DNA of 64,000 nt. It comes from Melittangium boletus DSM 14713 (lineage in GTDB: Bacteria; Myxococcota; Myxococcia; Myxococcales; Myxococcaceae). The position numbers and the translations under genes were made by a program. Location of the stretch: positions 2,356,292-2,420,291 of the forward strand of contig NZ_CP022163.1 of the NCBI RefSeq assembly GCF_002305855.1, read 5' to 3'. The notes beneath the pieces are model-generated. The model ran no database searches and was not told the origin of the DNA. It worked only from the letters and a program-made list of their open reading frames with translations. Positions 26,278 to 41,760 of this stretch are shown here, in pieces; the first letter of the stretch is position 1; each line of letters starts with the position of its first letter.

Positions 26278-27573
26278 TCACTTCTCGCCCATGCGCGCCC
26301 ACACGGCCGCGGCGGCCTCGCGGGCCTGTTCGGCCACCACGCTGGGATTGACCGACAGGGGCCGGCGCGCCCACACCCGCCACACACCGTCCACCATGAC
26401 CGACTCCACGTGGCGCGAGCCCAGGCCGAACGCCACGTGCCAGGCGAGGTTGTCCGCCGTGAGCGGCGTGGCCGGCAGGTAGTCCATGACGAGCAGGTCC
26501 GCCACCGCGCCCTCGCGCATGGGCCCCATCTGCAACCCGAACGCCTGCGAGGCCAGGCGCTGGCCATTGGCCAGGTAGCGCAGCACGTCGATGGGCTGGC
26601 CCGCGTCACGCGAGCGCAGCCAGGCCGCCTGGGCCTCGGCGAACATGTCCGCGCTCACCCCGTCCGCGCCCAGCGTGGCCCGGTGGCCGAACTTGAGCGC
26701 CGGGGCGTACCCCACCTCGGCTTCCATGTTCGAGCGCGGCGTGTGCGCCAGCCATGCGCCCGTGGGAAGCAGCTGCGCCAGCTCCGGCCACGCCAGGTGG
26801 CCCACGTGCGCGAGCAGCGTCTGCGGGGACACCAGGCCGCCGTCCACCAGCCGCGTCACGGGCGAGGCGCCATAGCGCTCCACGGACAGCTTCTCGTCGA
26901 GGGGATCCTCGGCCAGCGGCACGTGCAGTCCCGTGCCCGAGCTCTTCAACGCCTCGGCCAGACCCTCCAGGGCCTCCTTGCCCACGGTGAAGAGCGGCGC
27001 CGAGCCCACCTGCCCGCGCAGGCGCCCCCGCGCCTTGCGCGCGAAGGACACCGTCTCCTCCAACCCCTCTTCCCGCCCCAGCGCGCCCCGGCGATCCGTG
27101 ACGGCGTAGGACAGCACCCCCCTCACCCCCACCTCGTGCAGCCCCCGGCCGGCCCGCAGCAGCGAGCCCTGGACGGCCCGGGGCGAGGAGTGCAAATCAA
27201 AGAGCGTGGTGGTGCCGCACTGCAACGCCTCCAGGCCGCCGGCCGTCGCGGCCACCTGCACCGCGTCCAGGTCCAGCGCGTCCTCGTAGCGCCAGCGCAC
27301 CTTCTCCAGCAGCTCCTGGTAGCCATCCAGCTTGGGCCGGGGCATGCCACGGCCCAGGCTCGCGGAGAGCCGCTGGTGCGCGCTCACCAGGCCCGGGAAG
27401 ACGAGCTTGCCCGAGAGCGCGAGCACCTCGTCATCCGGCGCGCCCGCCAGGTCGGGGCCTCGCGCCACGATGCGCTCGCCCTCGATGCGCAAGTCCACGC
27501 GCTCGACGCACGCCGGCTCGAGTTCGACAACGATGCCACCTTTCAGGAGCGTGCCCACCCGTCCCTCCGTCAA
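26278..27573 (-). CDS. Amidohydrolase-superfamily (SsnA/ATZ-TRZ-like) protein with degenerate metal site
   Basis: 431 residues with the complete fold of the ATZ/TRZ-type amidohydrolases (beta sandwich around a TIM barrel; FPGLVSAH at strand 1, [27 protein letters not shown]). The usual HxH metal motif reads HQR (66-68), and the HxHxxE motif reads HVPLAE (217-222), so two metal-binding histidines are replaced (Arg68, Pro219), while His256, His259 and Asp304 remain. An ordinary metal-dependent deaminase/hydrolase reaction is therefore doubtful. The ATG at 27573 is the natural start. It lies upstream of the peroxiredoxin gene. Confidence 0.75.
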   Translation of the reverse strand: MTEGRVGTLLKGGIVVELEPACVERVDLRIEGERIVARGPDLAGAPDDEVLALSGKLVFPGLVSAHQRLSASLGRGMPRPKLDGYQELLEKVRWRYEDALDLDAVQVAATAGGLEALQCGTTTLFDLHSSPRAVQGSLLRAGRGLHEVGVRGVLSYAVTDRRGALGREEGLEETVSFARKARGRLRGQVGSAPLFTVGKEALEGLAEALKSSGTGLHVPLAEDPLDEKLSVERYGASPVTRLVDGGLVSPQTLLAHVGHLAWPELAQLLPTGAWLAHTPRSNMEAEVGYAPALKFGHRATLGADGVSADMFAEAQAAWLRSRDAGQPIDVLRYLANGQRLASQAFGLQMGPMREGAVADLLVMDYLPATPLTADNLAWHVAFGLGSRHVESVMVDGVWRVWARRPLSVNPSVVAEQAREAAAAVWARMGEK

Positions 27574-27726
27574 TCCGCGGCCACTTCAAATGCCCGACGT
27601 CCGCGTGCCCCCACCTCCACGCTGACTGGGCCACACCCTAGCACTCCCCTCCCCGCTCGTCCCAATCCCCGACCGCGCACGGACACGTGGGGAGAAGACA
27701 TGCTCCCGCCCACCCTGCGCCCCCCC

Positions 27727-30700
27727 TCACCCGGGGTCCGACCCGGCCCCGTGACGCAGGAGCCCCAGCAGTTGCCCGGTGGAGAGCGCCATGGCGCCGT
27801 CCGCCTCCGACAACAAGCTGCTGGCCAGGTCGCGCTTCTCCTCGTGCAGCGCGAGGATGGCCTCCTCGATGGTCCCCTCGGCGATGAGGCGAATCACCGT
27901 GACGGTCTTCGTCTGACCGATGCGATGGGCCCGGTCCGTGGCCTGATCCTCGGCCGCCGGGTTCCACCAGGGGTCCAGGTGCGCCACGTAATCCGCCCCG
28001 GTGAGGTTGAGGCCCGTGCCTCCCGCCTTGAGCGAGATGAGGAAGACATCCCCCTCGCCCCGCTGGAAGGCCGCCACCCGCTCCTCGCGCTCGCTGGCCG
28101 GGGTCTGCCCGTCCAGGTACTGCACGGACACGCCCCGGGCCTCCAGCGCCTCGCGCACCAGTGCCAGGTGCCTGACGAACTGACTGAAGACGAGCGCGCG
28201 TCCGCCCTCGGCGCGCAGCGTGTCCACCCACTCCAGCAGGCGCTCCAGCTTCGAGGACGACACGAGCGAATCCGCGTCCACGAGCCGCGGATGGCAGGCC
28301 GCGAGCCGCAACCGCGTGAGCGCCGCCAGCACGGCGAAGCGCTTCTCCGGGCCCTCCGCCTTCTCGATCCGGTCGAGCGCCGCGAGCCGCGTGTCCTCGT
28401 ACAACCGGCGCTCCGCGGGGGAGAGGGTGACGGGCACCACCGTCTCCACCCGGTCGGGGAGCTCGCGCGCCACCTCGCGCTTGGTGCGCCGCAACAAGAA
28501 GGGACGCAGCACCCGGGAGAGGGCCGCGCGCGCCCGGGGATCCTTCTCGCGCTCGATGGGGCCGGCGAAGCGCGAGCGGAAGGACTCACGGCTGCCCAAC
28601 AAGCCCGGGAAGACGAGCCGGAAGAGGCTCCACAACTCCGACAAGCGGTTTTCCACCGGCGTGCCCGAGAGCGCCACCCGGGCCTCGGCCTGGAGGCCTC
28701 GCGCGGCCCGGGCCCGCGCCGTGTCGGGGTTCTTCACCGCCTGGGCCTCGTCCAACACCAGGGTGCCGAAGGCCACGGCCTGGAAGCGCGCCGCGTCCCG
28801 CGTCAGCAACGCGTAGCTCACCACCACCACGTCCCCGGGGCCCATCCCGGCCAGCAGGGACTCCCGCTCGGCCTCACGATAGGCGTGCATGCGCAGGGAA
28901 GGCGTGAAGCGCGCCGCCTCCCGCATCCAGTTGAAGCACACCGACGTGGGCGCCACGACCAGCGCCGGGCCCGACTCCGCGCGATGCAGCAGCAACGCGA
29001 GCGTCTGCAACGTCTTGCCCAGGCCCATGTCGTCCGCCAGGCACCCGCCGCCCCCCCACGCCGCCAGGCGCGCCATCCAGACGAAGCCCTCGCGCTGGTA
29101 GTCGCGCAGCTCGGCGCGAAGTCCCGCGGGCACGGCCACCTCGCTCCGGGTGGCCTCGCGGATGCGGCCCGCCAACCGCTTCCAGTCCGGCGGCGCCTCC
29201 ACGTCGGCGCCCTCCCCGGCGAGCCCATCCAACACGGGCGCCGCCGCCGCGCTCACCTCCCACCGGCCCCGCGACTCATGCGCCACATCCACCAGCGGCT
29301 CGAGCTGCTGGCGCAACGTCTCCGTGAGCCGCAGCCAGCGTCCCGGCGCCAACGGCACGTAGCGGTGGCCCCTGCGCAGCGCGTCCAGCAACACCGCCAA
29401 CGCCACGCGCTCCTCGTCCACCTGGAGCGCTCCCTCCACCCCGAACCAGTCCCGCTCGCGCCGCACCGACACCTTCAAGCCGCTCGCGTCCGGGGAATGC
29501 ATCACGGACCAGGGATGCTCCTCCCACTCCACGCTCAGCGAGGGGCCCGCCTCGGCCCGCAGCCGCTCCAGGAAGTCGAGCGCCACCTGCGTCCCCTCCC
29601 AGCGCATGAGGCCGTGCACCTCCCCCGACAGGCCCAGCCGCGCCAGCACCCCGGCCACCGCCTCGCGCTCGGACTCCAGGTTCCGGCGGGTCCACACCCG
29701 CTCCCCCCCCCGTGAGCCCCGGACGATCTCGCTTCCTTCTCCCGGCACCCGGAGGGGCGCTTCCGCCAGGGGCCGCACATACCATCGCCCCTCCAGACCC
29801 TCTCCACCCGTGGGCCGCAGCCGGAGCAACAACCCCGGCTCGGCCGCGACCTCCTGCCCCTCCCACACGGGAGGCAGGGACACGGGAAAGCCCGCCTCCA
29901 GACTCTCGAGCCGCTCCAGCAAGTCCGTGCGCCACTCGCCCGACAGCGCCCCCCCGAGCGCCACCACCGTCCCCAGCACCGCCAGGGCCGCGGGCGAGGC
30001 GGAGACCAAGGTCAGGCGGGACTCCTCGGGCTCGACGAGCAGCCACGGCTGGAGGGTCTTGTGGCGAAGCGCCTCGCGTGCCCACTCCAGTACCGGCACG
30101 CCCCCCACGCTCGGGAGCACGCGCATCCCCCCCTGGGCCTCCTCCTCCGTGACGGAGAAACCCAGCGGCAGCGAGCGCACCCGAGGGGACCCGCCCGAAC
30201 GGGACGCGAGCGCCAGCAGGGGGCTGTTCGCGAGCAGCCGCAGGGCCTGAACCAGCAGCGGATGGCGCTCGGCCGCGCCCCGGTGACGCTCCATCAATAG
30301 ACACAGCTCGAGCGCCTGCGTTTCCTCGGGCGTGGTCAGGAGCGCCCGGACCTCGGGCAGCTCGCGCCCGGTCACTGGATAGCCCCTGGAGAAGCCACCC
30401 CGAGACAAGGGCCGGGATACCACCAGCCGCAGCCGCCCGGTGCCCGCCGCTCCCCCGTCCAGCACGAAGCGCACCCGGGCGGCCGCCTTGGACTCGCCGT
30501 GGGAGAGCGACGGAAGACGGACCTTGTCCAACACCTCCAACAGTTCCCGGCCCGGCTTCACGAAGAGGCGTTCGGCCAGCTGGGCGTTCTGCTCCGCGCG
30601 CCGCGCGTCCCCCAGGGCATCGAGCCACGCGTCCAGCGCGGCCAGCGCATGGACACAGCGCGCGTCTTCCCCTCGGCCACACAAGGAGCACACCAGGGCC

Positions 30701-31329
30701 AGCTCTCCCGCGAGCACCCCGAGCGGCTCCACCCTCACGCAACGCGCGTGCACGTCCGCGCGGTGGGACTTGTGCGCGTCCGCTCTCGGTGAGGACTCAT
30801 GCACGTGCATGACGGGGGGCTCGCCCAGGAGGCGCACGCGCAGGACCCCGGGGGGCTCGGCCCGGGGCCCGGTCCACTCGAAGACCCTCGCCCGGAGCCG
30901 TCCCAGCGCCTGGACCAGGGGCACCAGGCGAGCATCCGTGGGCGGAGGCGGTTCATACGGTGGGACGGCTTCCAGGGTCCGTGACGGGCTCGTGGAGGAC
31001 GCGGGCTCCAGGGTCGCGAGCCAGGCGAGCCCCAGGGCCACCAGGTGCTCGCAAAACCCCTCCTGGGCGAAGAGCGTGCACGAGCACTCGGCATCCAGGC
31101 CCCTCGCGTCCTCGGTGAGGCGGGCCCGATTCAACGCCCGGCCCTCCCGGACGCGCCCATAGAGCCCCAGGCTGGAGAGGGACCACGACACGACGTGCCG
31201 TCTCACCGCCAGCGCTTGTCCCCGGGCGTAGACCTTCGCACCCGCGATGTCCCGAAGCCTTTCGGGAGCGAGCGCGCGAGACAGGGAGAGGGAAGGAGGG
31301 GATGACTTCTCCGGTGGAGTCGACGACAT
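27727..31329 (-). CDS. SWIM zinc-finger SNF2-family helicase/ATPase
   Basis: 1200 residues. N-terminal SWIM finger (CSC ... FCEH, residues 82-95), a long central region, and a C-terminal SNF2 engine: motif [11 protein letters not shown] (about 766), motif II DEAQ (about 860), [16 protein letters not shown], then helicase C with [17 protein letters not shown] and HRIGQTKTV. This is the bacterial RapA/HepA-like group that remodels nucleoprotein, sometimes RNA polymerase. The ATG at 31329 has GGAGG close by. Bacterial SWIM-SNF2 proteins are often linked to recombination or repair, but no partner lies nearby. Confidence 0.92.
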   Translation of the reverse strand: MSSTPPEKSSPPSLSLSRALAPERLRDIAGAKVYARGQALAVRRHVVSWSLSSLGLYGRVREGRALNRARLTEDARGLDAECSCTLFAQEGFCEHLVALGLAWLATLEPASSTSPSRTLEAVPPYEPPPPTDARLVPLVQALGRLRARVFEWTGPRAEPPGVLRVRLLGEPPVMHVHESSPRADAHKSHRADVHARCVRVEPLGVLAGELALVCSLCGRGEDARCVHALAALDAWLDALGDARRAEQNAQLAERLFVKPGRELLEVLDKVRLPSLSHGESKAAARVRFVLDGGAAGTGRLRLVVSRPLSRGGFSRGYPVTGRELPEVRALLTTPEETQALELCLLMERHRGAAERHPLLVQALRLLANSPLLALASRSGGSPRVRSLPLGFSVTEEEAQGGMRVLPSVGGVPVLEWAREALRHKTLQPWLLVEPEESRLTLVSASPAALAVLGTVVALGGALSGEWRTDLLERLESLEAGFPVSLPPVWEGQEVAAEPGLLLRLRPTGGEGLEGRWYVRPLAEAPLRVPGEGSEIVRGSRGGERVWTRRNLESEREAVAGVLARLGLSGEVHGLMRWEGTQVALDFLERLRAEAGPSLSVEWEEHPWSVMHSPDASGLKVSVRRERDWFGVEGALQVDEERVALAVLLDALRRGHRYVPLAPGRWLRLTETLRQQLEPLVDVAHESRGRWEVSAAAAPVLDGLAGEGADVEAPPDWKRLAGRIREATRSEVAVPAGLRAELRDYQREGFVWMARLAAWGGGGCLADDMGLGKTLQTLALLLHRAESGPALVVAPTSVCFNWMREAARFTPSLRMHAYREAERESLLAGMGPGDVVVVSYALLTRDAARFQAVAFGTLVLDEAQAVKNPDTARARAARGLQAEARVALSGTPVENRLSELWSLFRLVFPGLLGSRESFRSRFAGPIEREKDPRARAALSRVLRPFLLRRTKREVARELPDRVETVVPVTLSPAERRLYEDTRLAALDRIEKAEGPEKRFAVLAALTRLRLAACHPRLVDADSLVSSSKLERLLEWVDTLRAEGGRALVFSQFVRHLALVREALEARGVSVQYLDGQTPASEREERVAAFQRGEGDVFLISLKAGGTGLNLTGADYVAHLDPWWNPAAEDQATDRAHRIGQTKTVTVIRLIAEGTIEEAILALHEEKRDLASSLLSEADGAMALSTGQLLGLLRHGAGSDPG

Positions 31330-31444
31330 GACCTCCAAGATAATCCAGGGACGCGTGCGCGCCCCTTTTCCTGGAGGCTTTTCGTGGGAGGCTACCTCGC
31401 GGGGCGGCCGGGGAAGCACGACCCGGCCGGACCCACGGCGGTGG

Positions 31445-32056
31445 CTAGCCGTTCACGTGCTGCCACGCGGGGCGGCCGCTGATGCGCTTCCACCACGACG
31501 CCACGTGGGGACGTTCGGCGATGAGGCCGCCCTGGGGAGTGGAGACGAGGTATTGCAGGTAGGGCAGCCAGCAGATGTCCGCGAGCGAGAAGAGGTCTCC
31601 CGCGAGGTAGCCCTGGGTGCTCAGCGCCCGGTCGACGACATCGAGGGCGCGGGCACATCCGTCACGGCCCTTTTCCACCTTGGCTTGGTCCGGCCTGCCC
31701 TCGCGCCTGAAGACCGTCTCGAAGACGATGGCCATGCAGTGCGGCGAGAAGTTGGACTGCTCGACGCTGATCCACTGCTCCATCCGGCCCAGGGACGGGG
31801 AGTCGCTCGGGGTGAGCTTGGGCCCCGGCAGCCGCGCGTCGAGGTAGCGGATGATGGCGCGCGACTCGTACATGGAGAAGCCGTCATCCTCCAGGAAGGG
31901 GATGACACCGAAGGGATGCTTCGCCAGGTACTCGGGGGACTTCTGGTGGCCCTTCGTGATGTCCACCATCACGAATTCGGCCACGTGGTTCTTCTCCGCG
32001 AGCGTGGTGAGCACCTTGCGCGTGCAGGTGCTCATCGGATGACCGTAGACCTTCAT
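31445..32056 (-). CDS. Glutathione S-transferase family protein
   Basis: 203 residues. Thioredoxin-like N-terminal domain (MKVYGHPMSTCTRKVLTTLAEK) with the cis-proline segment FGVIPFLED and the glutathione-contacting ESRAIIRYL; C-terminal all-helical domain with LSLADICWLPYL. Matches phi/theta-class GSTs. The ATG at 32056 has GAGGAGG upstream. Probably detoxification or stress response; monocistronic. Confidence 0.92.
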   Translation of the reverse strand: MKVYGHPMSTCTRKVLTTLAEKNHVAEFVMVDITKGHQKSPEYLAKHPFGVIPFLEDDGFSMYESRAIIRYLDARLPGPKLTPSDSPSLGRMEQWISVEQSNFSPHCMAIVFETVFRREGRPDQAKVEKGRDGCARALDVVDRALSTQGYLAGDLFSLADICWLPYLQYLVSTPQGGLIAERPHVASWWKRISGRPAWQHVNG

Positions 32057-32177
32057 GCGTGCTGCCTCCTCTGGGGGTTGAAGCGGCGCGAGGGTAGCCA
32101 AGCCCCCTCGCGCCCGCGTCAACCTTCCTCACCCGAGGGATGGGAAGCACACACTTCGAGTCAACGGCTCCCGGCGG

Positions 32178-33695
32178 CTACTGGTACCACTTCTGGTTGG
32201 CGCTGCCGGTGCAGTGCCACTGGATGAGCTTGGCGCCGCTGTTGGTGTTGTGGTCCACGATGTCCACGCACTTGTTGGACTGGGGGTTGACCAGGTCGCC
32301 CGCGCCGCTGAGCACGAACTTCTGGGCCGGATTGCCGCTGCAGGTGGCGATCTGGATGATGGCGCCCGCGTCCACCGAGCCCCACGCCACGTCCATGCAC
32401 TTGCCCAGCGCGCGCAGCGAGCCGTCCGAGTACCACGTCCAGTTCTGGGCGCCCGTGCCGTTGCAGTCCCACATCTGCAGCTGCGTGCCGTCGTTCGTGT
32501 TCGAGTTCGGGATGTCGATGCACTTGTTGTTCAGCCGCGACCGGACCGCCTTGCCGCCGCCACCACCGGTCGTCGTGAGCGACAGGCCGTACTTGCTCAG
32601 GATGGGGAGGAGGGGCTGGTAGAAGGACTTCGTCCCCGCGGTGCTGCAATTGCCCGCCACGCCCGAGGTCACGCCCTGGGCCTGGTTGCCGGAGATGAAG
32701 GAACCACCGGAGTCACCGCCCTCGGCGCACGCGGACGTCTGGACCATGCCGTAGACCGGGCCGTTGGAGTAGTTGACGGTGATGTTCTTGGCCTCGAGCG
32801 TGCCGCAGCGCCAGCCGGTGGTGGAACCCGAGCGACAGATGCTGGAACCCACCGCGGCCTCGTTGGAGCCCTGCACGGCGACGACGCCGCCCGCGTAGTT
32901 GTTCACGTAGGGGGTGGAGGCCCAGGAGCCATTCGTCTGGACCCAGGCGTAGTCGTTGGTCGGGAAGGTGGAGCCGCGCACCGTGCCCTGCGCCACGCCG
33001 CTGCCCGTGGTGGCCGTGCCCACGCCACCGCAGTGGCCCGCCGTCACGAAGCCCCCGTTCACGGCGAAGCCAATCGAGCAGCGCACGCCCGTGGGGTAGT
33101 AGGCATCACCGCCGCGGATGTCGTACACCGTCCGGGGCTCCTCCCGGGTGAGCTCCACGCGGACGGCGGCCTCGTCGCTCAAGCCACTGTCGGCGATGAA
33201 CGCCTTGGCGAGCGTCAGGTCCTGCCCGAAGACGACCACGGTGTTGGTGGTGATGTCGACGTACCAGCCACCCACGCCCCGGGGAGCGCGCTCGGCGAGC
33301 CGGTCCAGGGACGCCTGCAGGCGGTTGAGCTGCACGAGGCTGCGGGCCACGAGCTTGGGCTGGGCGCCCTCGCGCAGCACCTGGGGAGCGTTCGCCTCGT
33401 CCGTGATGGCGACGATGAGCTGGGTGCCCTCCTCGTTCATCCACGCGCCGGCGAACGTGTCACCCAGCTGCGCCGCCAGCCGCTTCTCCGTGTGCGCCGC
33501 CAGCATCTCCACGGACATCCGGCGCAGCGACTGCTCCGGGGTGAGGCCCAGGTCGCGCTGCATCGCGGACAGCATCTCCGGCGAGATATCGGGAATGGAC
33601 AGGGGCTCCGGCGCGGGAGCGGCGAAGGAGGACAGGCCGGCGACTCCCGTGAACAACGCCGTCAGGGTGGAGAACGTGCGGAACTTGCGGTTCAT
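32178..33695 (-). CDS. Secreted alpha-lytic-type S1 protease with C-terminal ricin B lectin domain (copy 1)
   Basis: 505 residues: signal peptide (to about 26), a pro-region that folds the enzyme (residues 30-185, SPEMLSAMQRDLGLTPEQSLRR ... DEANAPQVL), a trypsin-like S1E domain with the triad in TAGHCGG, NDYAWV and GDSGGS, then a glycine linker and a ricin-type beta-trefoil lectin (NKCIDIPN, QLQMWDCNG, QKW repeats). It should digest prey proteins while the lectin holds carbohydrate. The ATG at 33695 has AAGGAAG upstream. It is the downstream member of a tandem pair. Confidence 0.93.
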   Translation of the reverse strand: MNRKFRTFSTLTALFTGVAGLSSFAAPAPEPLSIPDISPEMLSAMQRDLGLTPEQSLRRMSVEMLAAHTEKRLAAQLGDTFAGAWMNEEGTQLIVAITDEANAPQVLREGAQPKLVARSLVQLNRLQASLDRLAERAPRGVGGWYVDITTNTVVVFGQDLTLAKAFIADSGLSDEAAVRVELTREEPRTVYDIRGGDAYYPTGVRCSIGFAVNGGFVTAGHCGGVGTATTGSGVAQGTVRGSTFPTNDYAWVQTNGSWASTPYVNNYAGGVVAVQGSNEAAVGSSICRSGSTTGWRCGTLEAKNITVNYSNGPVYGMVQTSACAEGGDSGGSFISGNQAQGVTSGVAGNCSTAGTKSFYQPLLPILSKYGLSLTTTGGGGGKAVRSRLNNKCIDIPNSNTNDGTQLQMWDCNGTGAQNWTWYSDGSLRALGKCMDVAWGSVDAGAIIQIATCSGNPAQKFVLSGAGDLVNPQSNKCVDIVDHNTNSGAKLIQWHCTGSANQKWYQ

Positions 33696-33763
33696 CTGAT
33701 GCTTCCTTGAGAAAGGGATGGGGAGAAGGGATGTCGTTGAAACGGGCAGCGGCGAGGGCCTCC

Positions 33764-33781
33764 CCTTCCGAGGACGGAAGG
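33764..33781 (-). terminator. Possible hairpin between the two protease genes
   Basis: CCTTCCG-AGGA-CGGAAGG forms a 7-bp stem with a 4-base loop, 44 bases past the stop of the upstream protease gene. There is no T run, so termination is uncertain; it could equally be a leader structure or processing site. Confidence 0.35.
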
Positions 33782-33824
33782 CCCCGCGCATCACGCCCCG
33801 GACCTCAGGACGGCGAACGGCCGA

Positions 33825-35336
33825 CTACTGGTACCACTTCTGGTTGGCGCTGCCGGTGCAGTGCCACTGGATGAGCTTGGCGCCGCTGTTGGTGTTGTGG
33901 TCCACGATGTCCACGCACTTGTTGGACTGGGGATTGACCAGGTCGCCCGCACCGCTGAGCACGAACCGCTGGGCCGGGTTACCGTTGCAGGACACCAGCT
34001 GGATGATGGCGCCCGCGTCCACCGAGCCCCACGCCACGTCCATGCACTTGCCCAGCGCGCGCAGCGAGCCGTCCGAGTACCACGTCCAGCTCTGCGCGCC
34101 CGTGCCGTTGCAGTCCCACATCTGCAGCTGCGTGCCGTCGTTCGTGTTCGAGTTCGGGATGTCGATGCACTTGTTGTTCAGCCGCGACCGGACGGCCCTG
34201 CCGCCGCCACCGCCCGAGGTCCGCAGGGTCAGGCCGTACTCCTGCAGGATGGGGTTGACGGGGAAGAAGAAGGTGGTGCCACCCGTGGAGCAGTTGCCCG
34301 AGCCACCCGAGGTCACGCCCTGGGCCTGGTCGCCGGAGAGCCACGAGCCACCGGAGTCACCGCCCTCGGCGCAGGCATTGGTCTGGACGGCGCCATACAC
34401 CGGCCCGTTGGCGTAATTGATGGTCGCGTTCCGAGCCTGGATGGTGCCGCAGCGCCACCCCGTGGTGGAGCCCGAACGACAGACGCTGCTGCCCACCGAG
34501 GCGTCGTTGGAACCGGCGACGTTGGCGACGCCGCCCGCGTAGTTGTTGACCCACGGCTGGGCCACCCAGGAGCCGTTCGTCTGGACCCAGCCCTGATCCT
34601 TGCCGGGGAAGGTGGAGCCGCGCACCGTGCCCTGCGCCACGCCGCTGCCCGTGGTGTTGGTGCCCACGCCGCCACAGTGGCCCGCCGTCACGAAGCCCCC
34701 GTTCACGGCGAAGCCAATCGAGCAGCGCGCATTGCCCGGGTAGTACGCGTCACCGCCGCGAATGTCATACAGGGGGCGGTACTCCTCGCGGGAGATCTCC
34801 ACCCGGACGTCCTCGGCGTTCAAGCCGCTGTCGGTGATGAACGCCTTGGCGAGCGCCTCGTCCGCGGCCGTCACCACCACGCTGTTGGTGGTGATGTCGG
34901 CGGACCAGGCGTAGATGCCCCGGGGAGAGCGCGAGGCGTTCCGATCCAGCGCGGTGCGCATCCGCTCCAGCTGGGCCAGGCTCCGGGCCACGAGCTTGGG
35001 CTGGGCGCCCTCGCGCAGCACCTGGGGAGCGTTCGCCTCGTCCGTGATGGCGACGATGAGCTGGGTGCCCTCCTCGTTCATCCACGCGCCAGCGAACGTG
35101 TCACCCAGCTGCGCCGCCAGCCGCTTCTCCGTGTGCGCCGCCAGCGCCTCCACGGCCATCCGGCGCAGCGACTGCTCCGGGGTGAGGCCCAGGTCACGCT
35201 GCATCGCGGACAGCATCTCCGGCGAGGCATCCGGCACGGACAGGGGCTGCGGAGCGGGAGACGCCAGCGCGGACAGACTGGCCACACCCGTGAACAACGC
35301 CGTCAGGGTGGAGAGCGCGTTGAGCTTGCGAGTCAT
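33825..35336 (-). CDS. Secreted alpha-lytic-type S1 protease with C-terminal ricin B lectin domain (copy 2)
   Basis: 503-residue paralogue with the same signal, pro-region, S1 domain (TAGHCGG, KDQGWV, GDSGGS) and ricin lectin. The lectin-coding parts of the two copies share identical runs of more than 100 bases (33825-34200 against 32178-32560), while the surface loops of the protease domains differ (NNYAGGVANVAGSNDASV versus NNYAGGVVAVQGSNEAAV). The ATG at 35336 has GAAGGGAA upstream. It is the first gene of the pair; the upstream region is unusually A+T rich and probably holds the promoter. Confidence 0.93.
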   Translation of the reverse strand: MTRKLNALSTLTALFTGVASLSALASPAPQPLSVPDASPEMLSAMQRDLGLTPEQSLRRMAVEALAAHTEKRLAAQLGDTFAGAWMNEEGTQLIVAITDEANAPQVLREGAQPKLVARSLAQLERMRTALDRNASRSPRGIYAWSADITTNSVVVTAADEALAKAFITDSGLNAEDVRVEISREEYRPLYDIRGGDAYYPGNARCSIGFAVNGGFVTAGHCGGVGTNTTGSGVAQGTVRGSTFPGKDQGWVQTNGSWVAQPWVNNYAGGVANVAGSNDASVGSSVCRSGSTTGWRCGTIQARNATINYANGPVYGAVQTNACAEGGDSGGSWLSGDQAQGVTSGGSGNCSTGGTTFFFPVNPILQEYGLTLRTSGGGGGRAVRSRLNNKCIDIPNSNTNDGTQLQMWDCNGTGAQSWTWYSDGSLRALGKCMDVAWGSVDAGAIIQLVSCNGNPAQRFVLSGAGDLVNPQSNKCVDIVDHNTNSGAKLIQWHCTGSANQKWYQ

Positions 35337-35593
35337 CGGACATTCCCTTCTTTGGGGTGGGAGGAGCGACGGACACGTCATGGAAGCGGCGGAGGGGACA
35401 GCTCGGGGAGCCAGCTTCCACGATTCAGCATTTGTCCTAATTTAAGACTCGCCGTCAACGGAATTCACGCAAAACGATTAAAACATCATAAATTTGTAAA
35501 ATTCCAATCAATCGGGAAGACCCGCAACGACAACGAGCCCGAAACTTCCGGGCCCGTGGGGGGACAACCTCGTCTGGAGAAGCGACGGGGCGC
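35337..35593. promoter_or_regulatory. AT-rich intergenic region upstream of the protease pair
   Basis: 257 bases between gltD (minus strand, ends 35594) and the protease genes. A block at about 35430-35500 (TTTGTCCTAATTTAAG ... AAAACATCATAAATTTG) is far richer in A+T than anything nearby, which fits a promoter or regulator-binding region for the minus-strand proteases. Near 35534-35556 an imperfect hairpin (CGAGCCCG / CGGGCCCG) may end gltD. Confidence 0.45.
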
Positions 35594-37057
35594 TCAGCCG
35601 ATGGCGTAGTCCTTGCCGCGCGTGGGCAGCGCGGAGCCGCTCTGGTTCAGGTAGGCGTCAACGGACCGGGCCGCCTCGCGGCCATCCGCGAACGCCCAGA
35701 CGATGAGGCTGGCGCCGCGGCTCGCATCCCCCGCGCAGAACACCCCGGCCTCCGACGTGGCGAAGTGCGCGTCCACCTGCACATTGCCCCGGGGCGTGAG
35801 CTTCACCCCCAGCTGCTCCGCCAGCACCCGGGTGTCCGGCCCCGTGAAGCCGATGGCGAGCACGAGCAGGTCCACCTCCAGGGAGCTCTCCGAGCCGGGG
35901 ATCTCCACCAGGCGGGGCTTGCCATCCGCGCCGGGCCGCAGCTCCACCTTCACCGTGTGCACGGACTTGAGCCGTCCGTCCTGCCCCTCCAGGCGCTTGG
36001 TGACGAGGCCGAACTCGCGCTGTCCGCCCTCTTCCTGGCTCGACGAGGTGCGGAAGACGATGGGCCAGCGGGGCCACGGGTTGTCCAGGGCACGCATCAT
36101 GGGTGGCGCGGGCGAGTGCGCCCCCTGCATCACGTGCGCGGCGCCCTGGCGCAGCGCCGTGCCCAGGCAGTCCGAGCCCGTGTCGCCTCCTCCGAGGATG
36201 AGGACGCGCTTGCCGGCCGCGTCGAAGCGGGGCTCGAGCGGGGTGAGGCCCGCCACCACCCGGTTCTGGTGCGTCAGGTAGTCCATGGCCATGACGACAC
36301 CGGACAGCTCCCGCCCGGGCACGTCCAGGTCCCGGCCACTCTGGGCGCCAATGGCCAGCACGAGCGCGTCGTACTCCTCGCGCAGCGCGCGGTAGCTCGG
36401 CTCGCGGCCCACGTCCACGCCGCAGCGGAACTCGATGCCCTCCTCCTCCATCAGCTTGAGCCGCCGCTCCAGCACGGACTTCTCCAGCTTGAAGTCGGGA
36501 ATCCCATGGCGCAGCAGGCCACCGGGCCGGTCATCGCGCTCGTACACCGTGACGTGGTGCCCGGCCTGGTTGAGCTGCGCCGCCGCGGCGAGCCCCGCCG
36601 GACCCGAGCCCACCACCGCCACGCGCTTGCCCGTGCGGTGCGCCGGGGGACGGGCCTTCACCCAGCCCTCGGCGAAGGCGCGCTCGATGATCTCCTTCTC
36701 CAGGTACTCGATCGTCACCGGATCCTGGTCGATGTTGAGCACGCACGCGGCCTCGCACGGCGCGGGGCACAGGCGGCCGGTGAACTCGGGGAAGTTGTTC
36801 GTGCCGCTCAGCGCGACGTACGCCTCCTTCCACCGGCCCCGGTAGATGGCGTCGTTGAACTCGGGGATGGGATTGCCCAGCGGACAGCCCTGGTGACAGA
36901 AGGGCACGCCACAGTCCATGCACCGCCCCGCCTGGCGTTTGGCCTCCTCGGCGGGGAACGGGAGGATGAACTCGCGTGAGTCCTTGAGGCGCTCGGCCTT
37001 CTCCCGCTTGGGGGCGGGCACGTGCTTCCACTCCTGGAAACCGGTCGTCTTGCCCAT
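35594..37057 (-). CDS. gltD: Glutamate synthase (NADPH) small subunit
   Basis: 487 residues. N-terminal 4Fe-4S cysteines (CMDCGVPFCHQGCPLGN) and two dinucleotide-binding GxGxxG motifs (VVGSGPAGLAAA for FAD, LILGGGDTGSDC for NADPH). It passes electrons from NADPH to the large subunit, which makes glutamate from 2-oxoglutarate and glutamine. It begins 3 bases after gltB, in one operon. Confidence 0.96.
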   Translation of the reverse strand: MGKTTGFQEWKHVPAPKREKAERLKDSREFILPFPAEEAKRQAGRCMDCGVPFCHQGCPLGNPIPEFNDAIYRGRWKEAYVALSGTNNFPEFTGRLCPAPCEAACVLNIDQDPVTIEYLEKEIIERAFAEGWVKARPPAHRTGKRVAVVGSGPAGLAAAAQLNQAGHHVTVYERDDRPGGLLRHGIPDFKLEKSVLERRLKLMEEEGIEFRCGVDVGREPSYRALREEYDALVLAIGAQSGRDLDVPGRELSGVVMAMDYLTHQNRVVAGLTPLEPRFDAAGKRVLILGGGDTGSDCLGTALRQGAAHVMQGAHSPAPPMMRALDNPWPRWPIVFRTSSSQEEGGQREFGLVTKRLEGQDGRLKSVHTVKVELRPGADGKPRLVEIPGSESSLEVDLLVLAIGFTGPDTRVLAEQLGVKLTPRGNVQVDAHFATSEAGVFCAGDASRGASLIVWAFADGREAARSVDAYLNQSGSALPTRGKDYAIG

Positions 37058-37060
37058 GGC

Positions 37061-41611
<4,551 letters not shown>

Positions 41612-41760
41612 CAGTGCTCCCCTCGCTGCGGATGAACCACGCGTGAACCGACGACTTTAACGCGTTGCTTCCGGCGAGGGTAAAAAGTCTCATGGGCCAA
41701 GAGCCCGGTGGCGCCTGGAGCGGGCAGGGAGGCAGCCCCCTCCCGGAGTCCTCGGACCTC

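Noticed and set aside
35430..35500. A replication origin or phage attachment site
   Set aside because: Only a short A+T-rich block between ordinary genes; no DnaA-box cluster, integrase or direct repeats seen.
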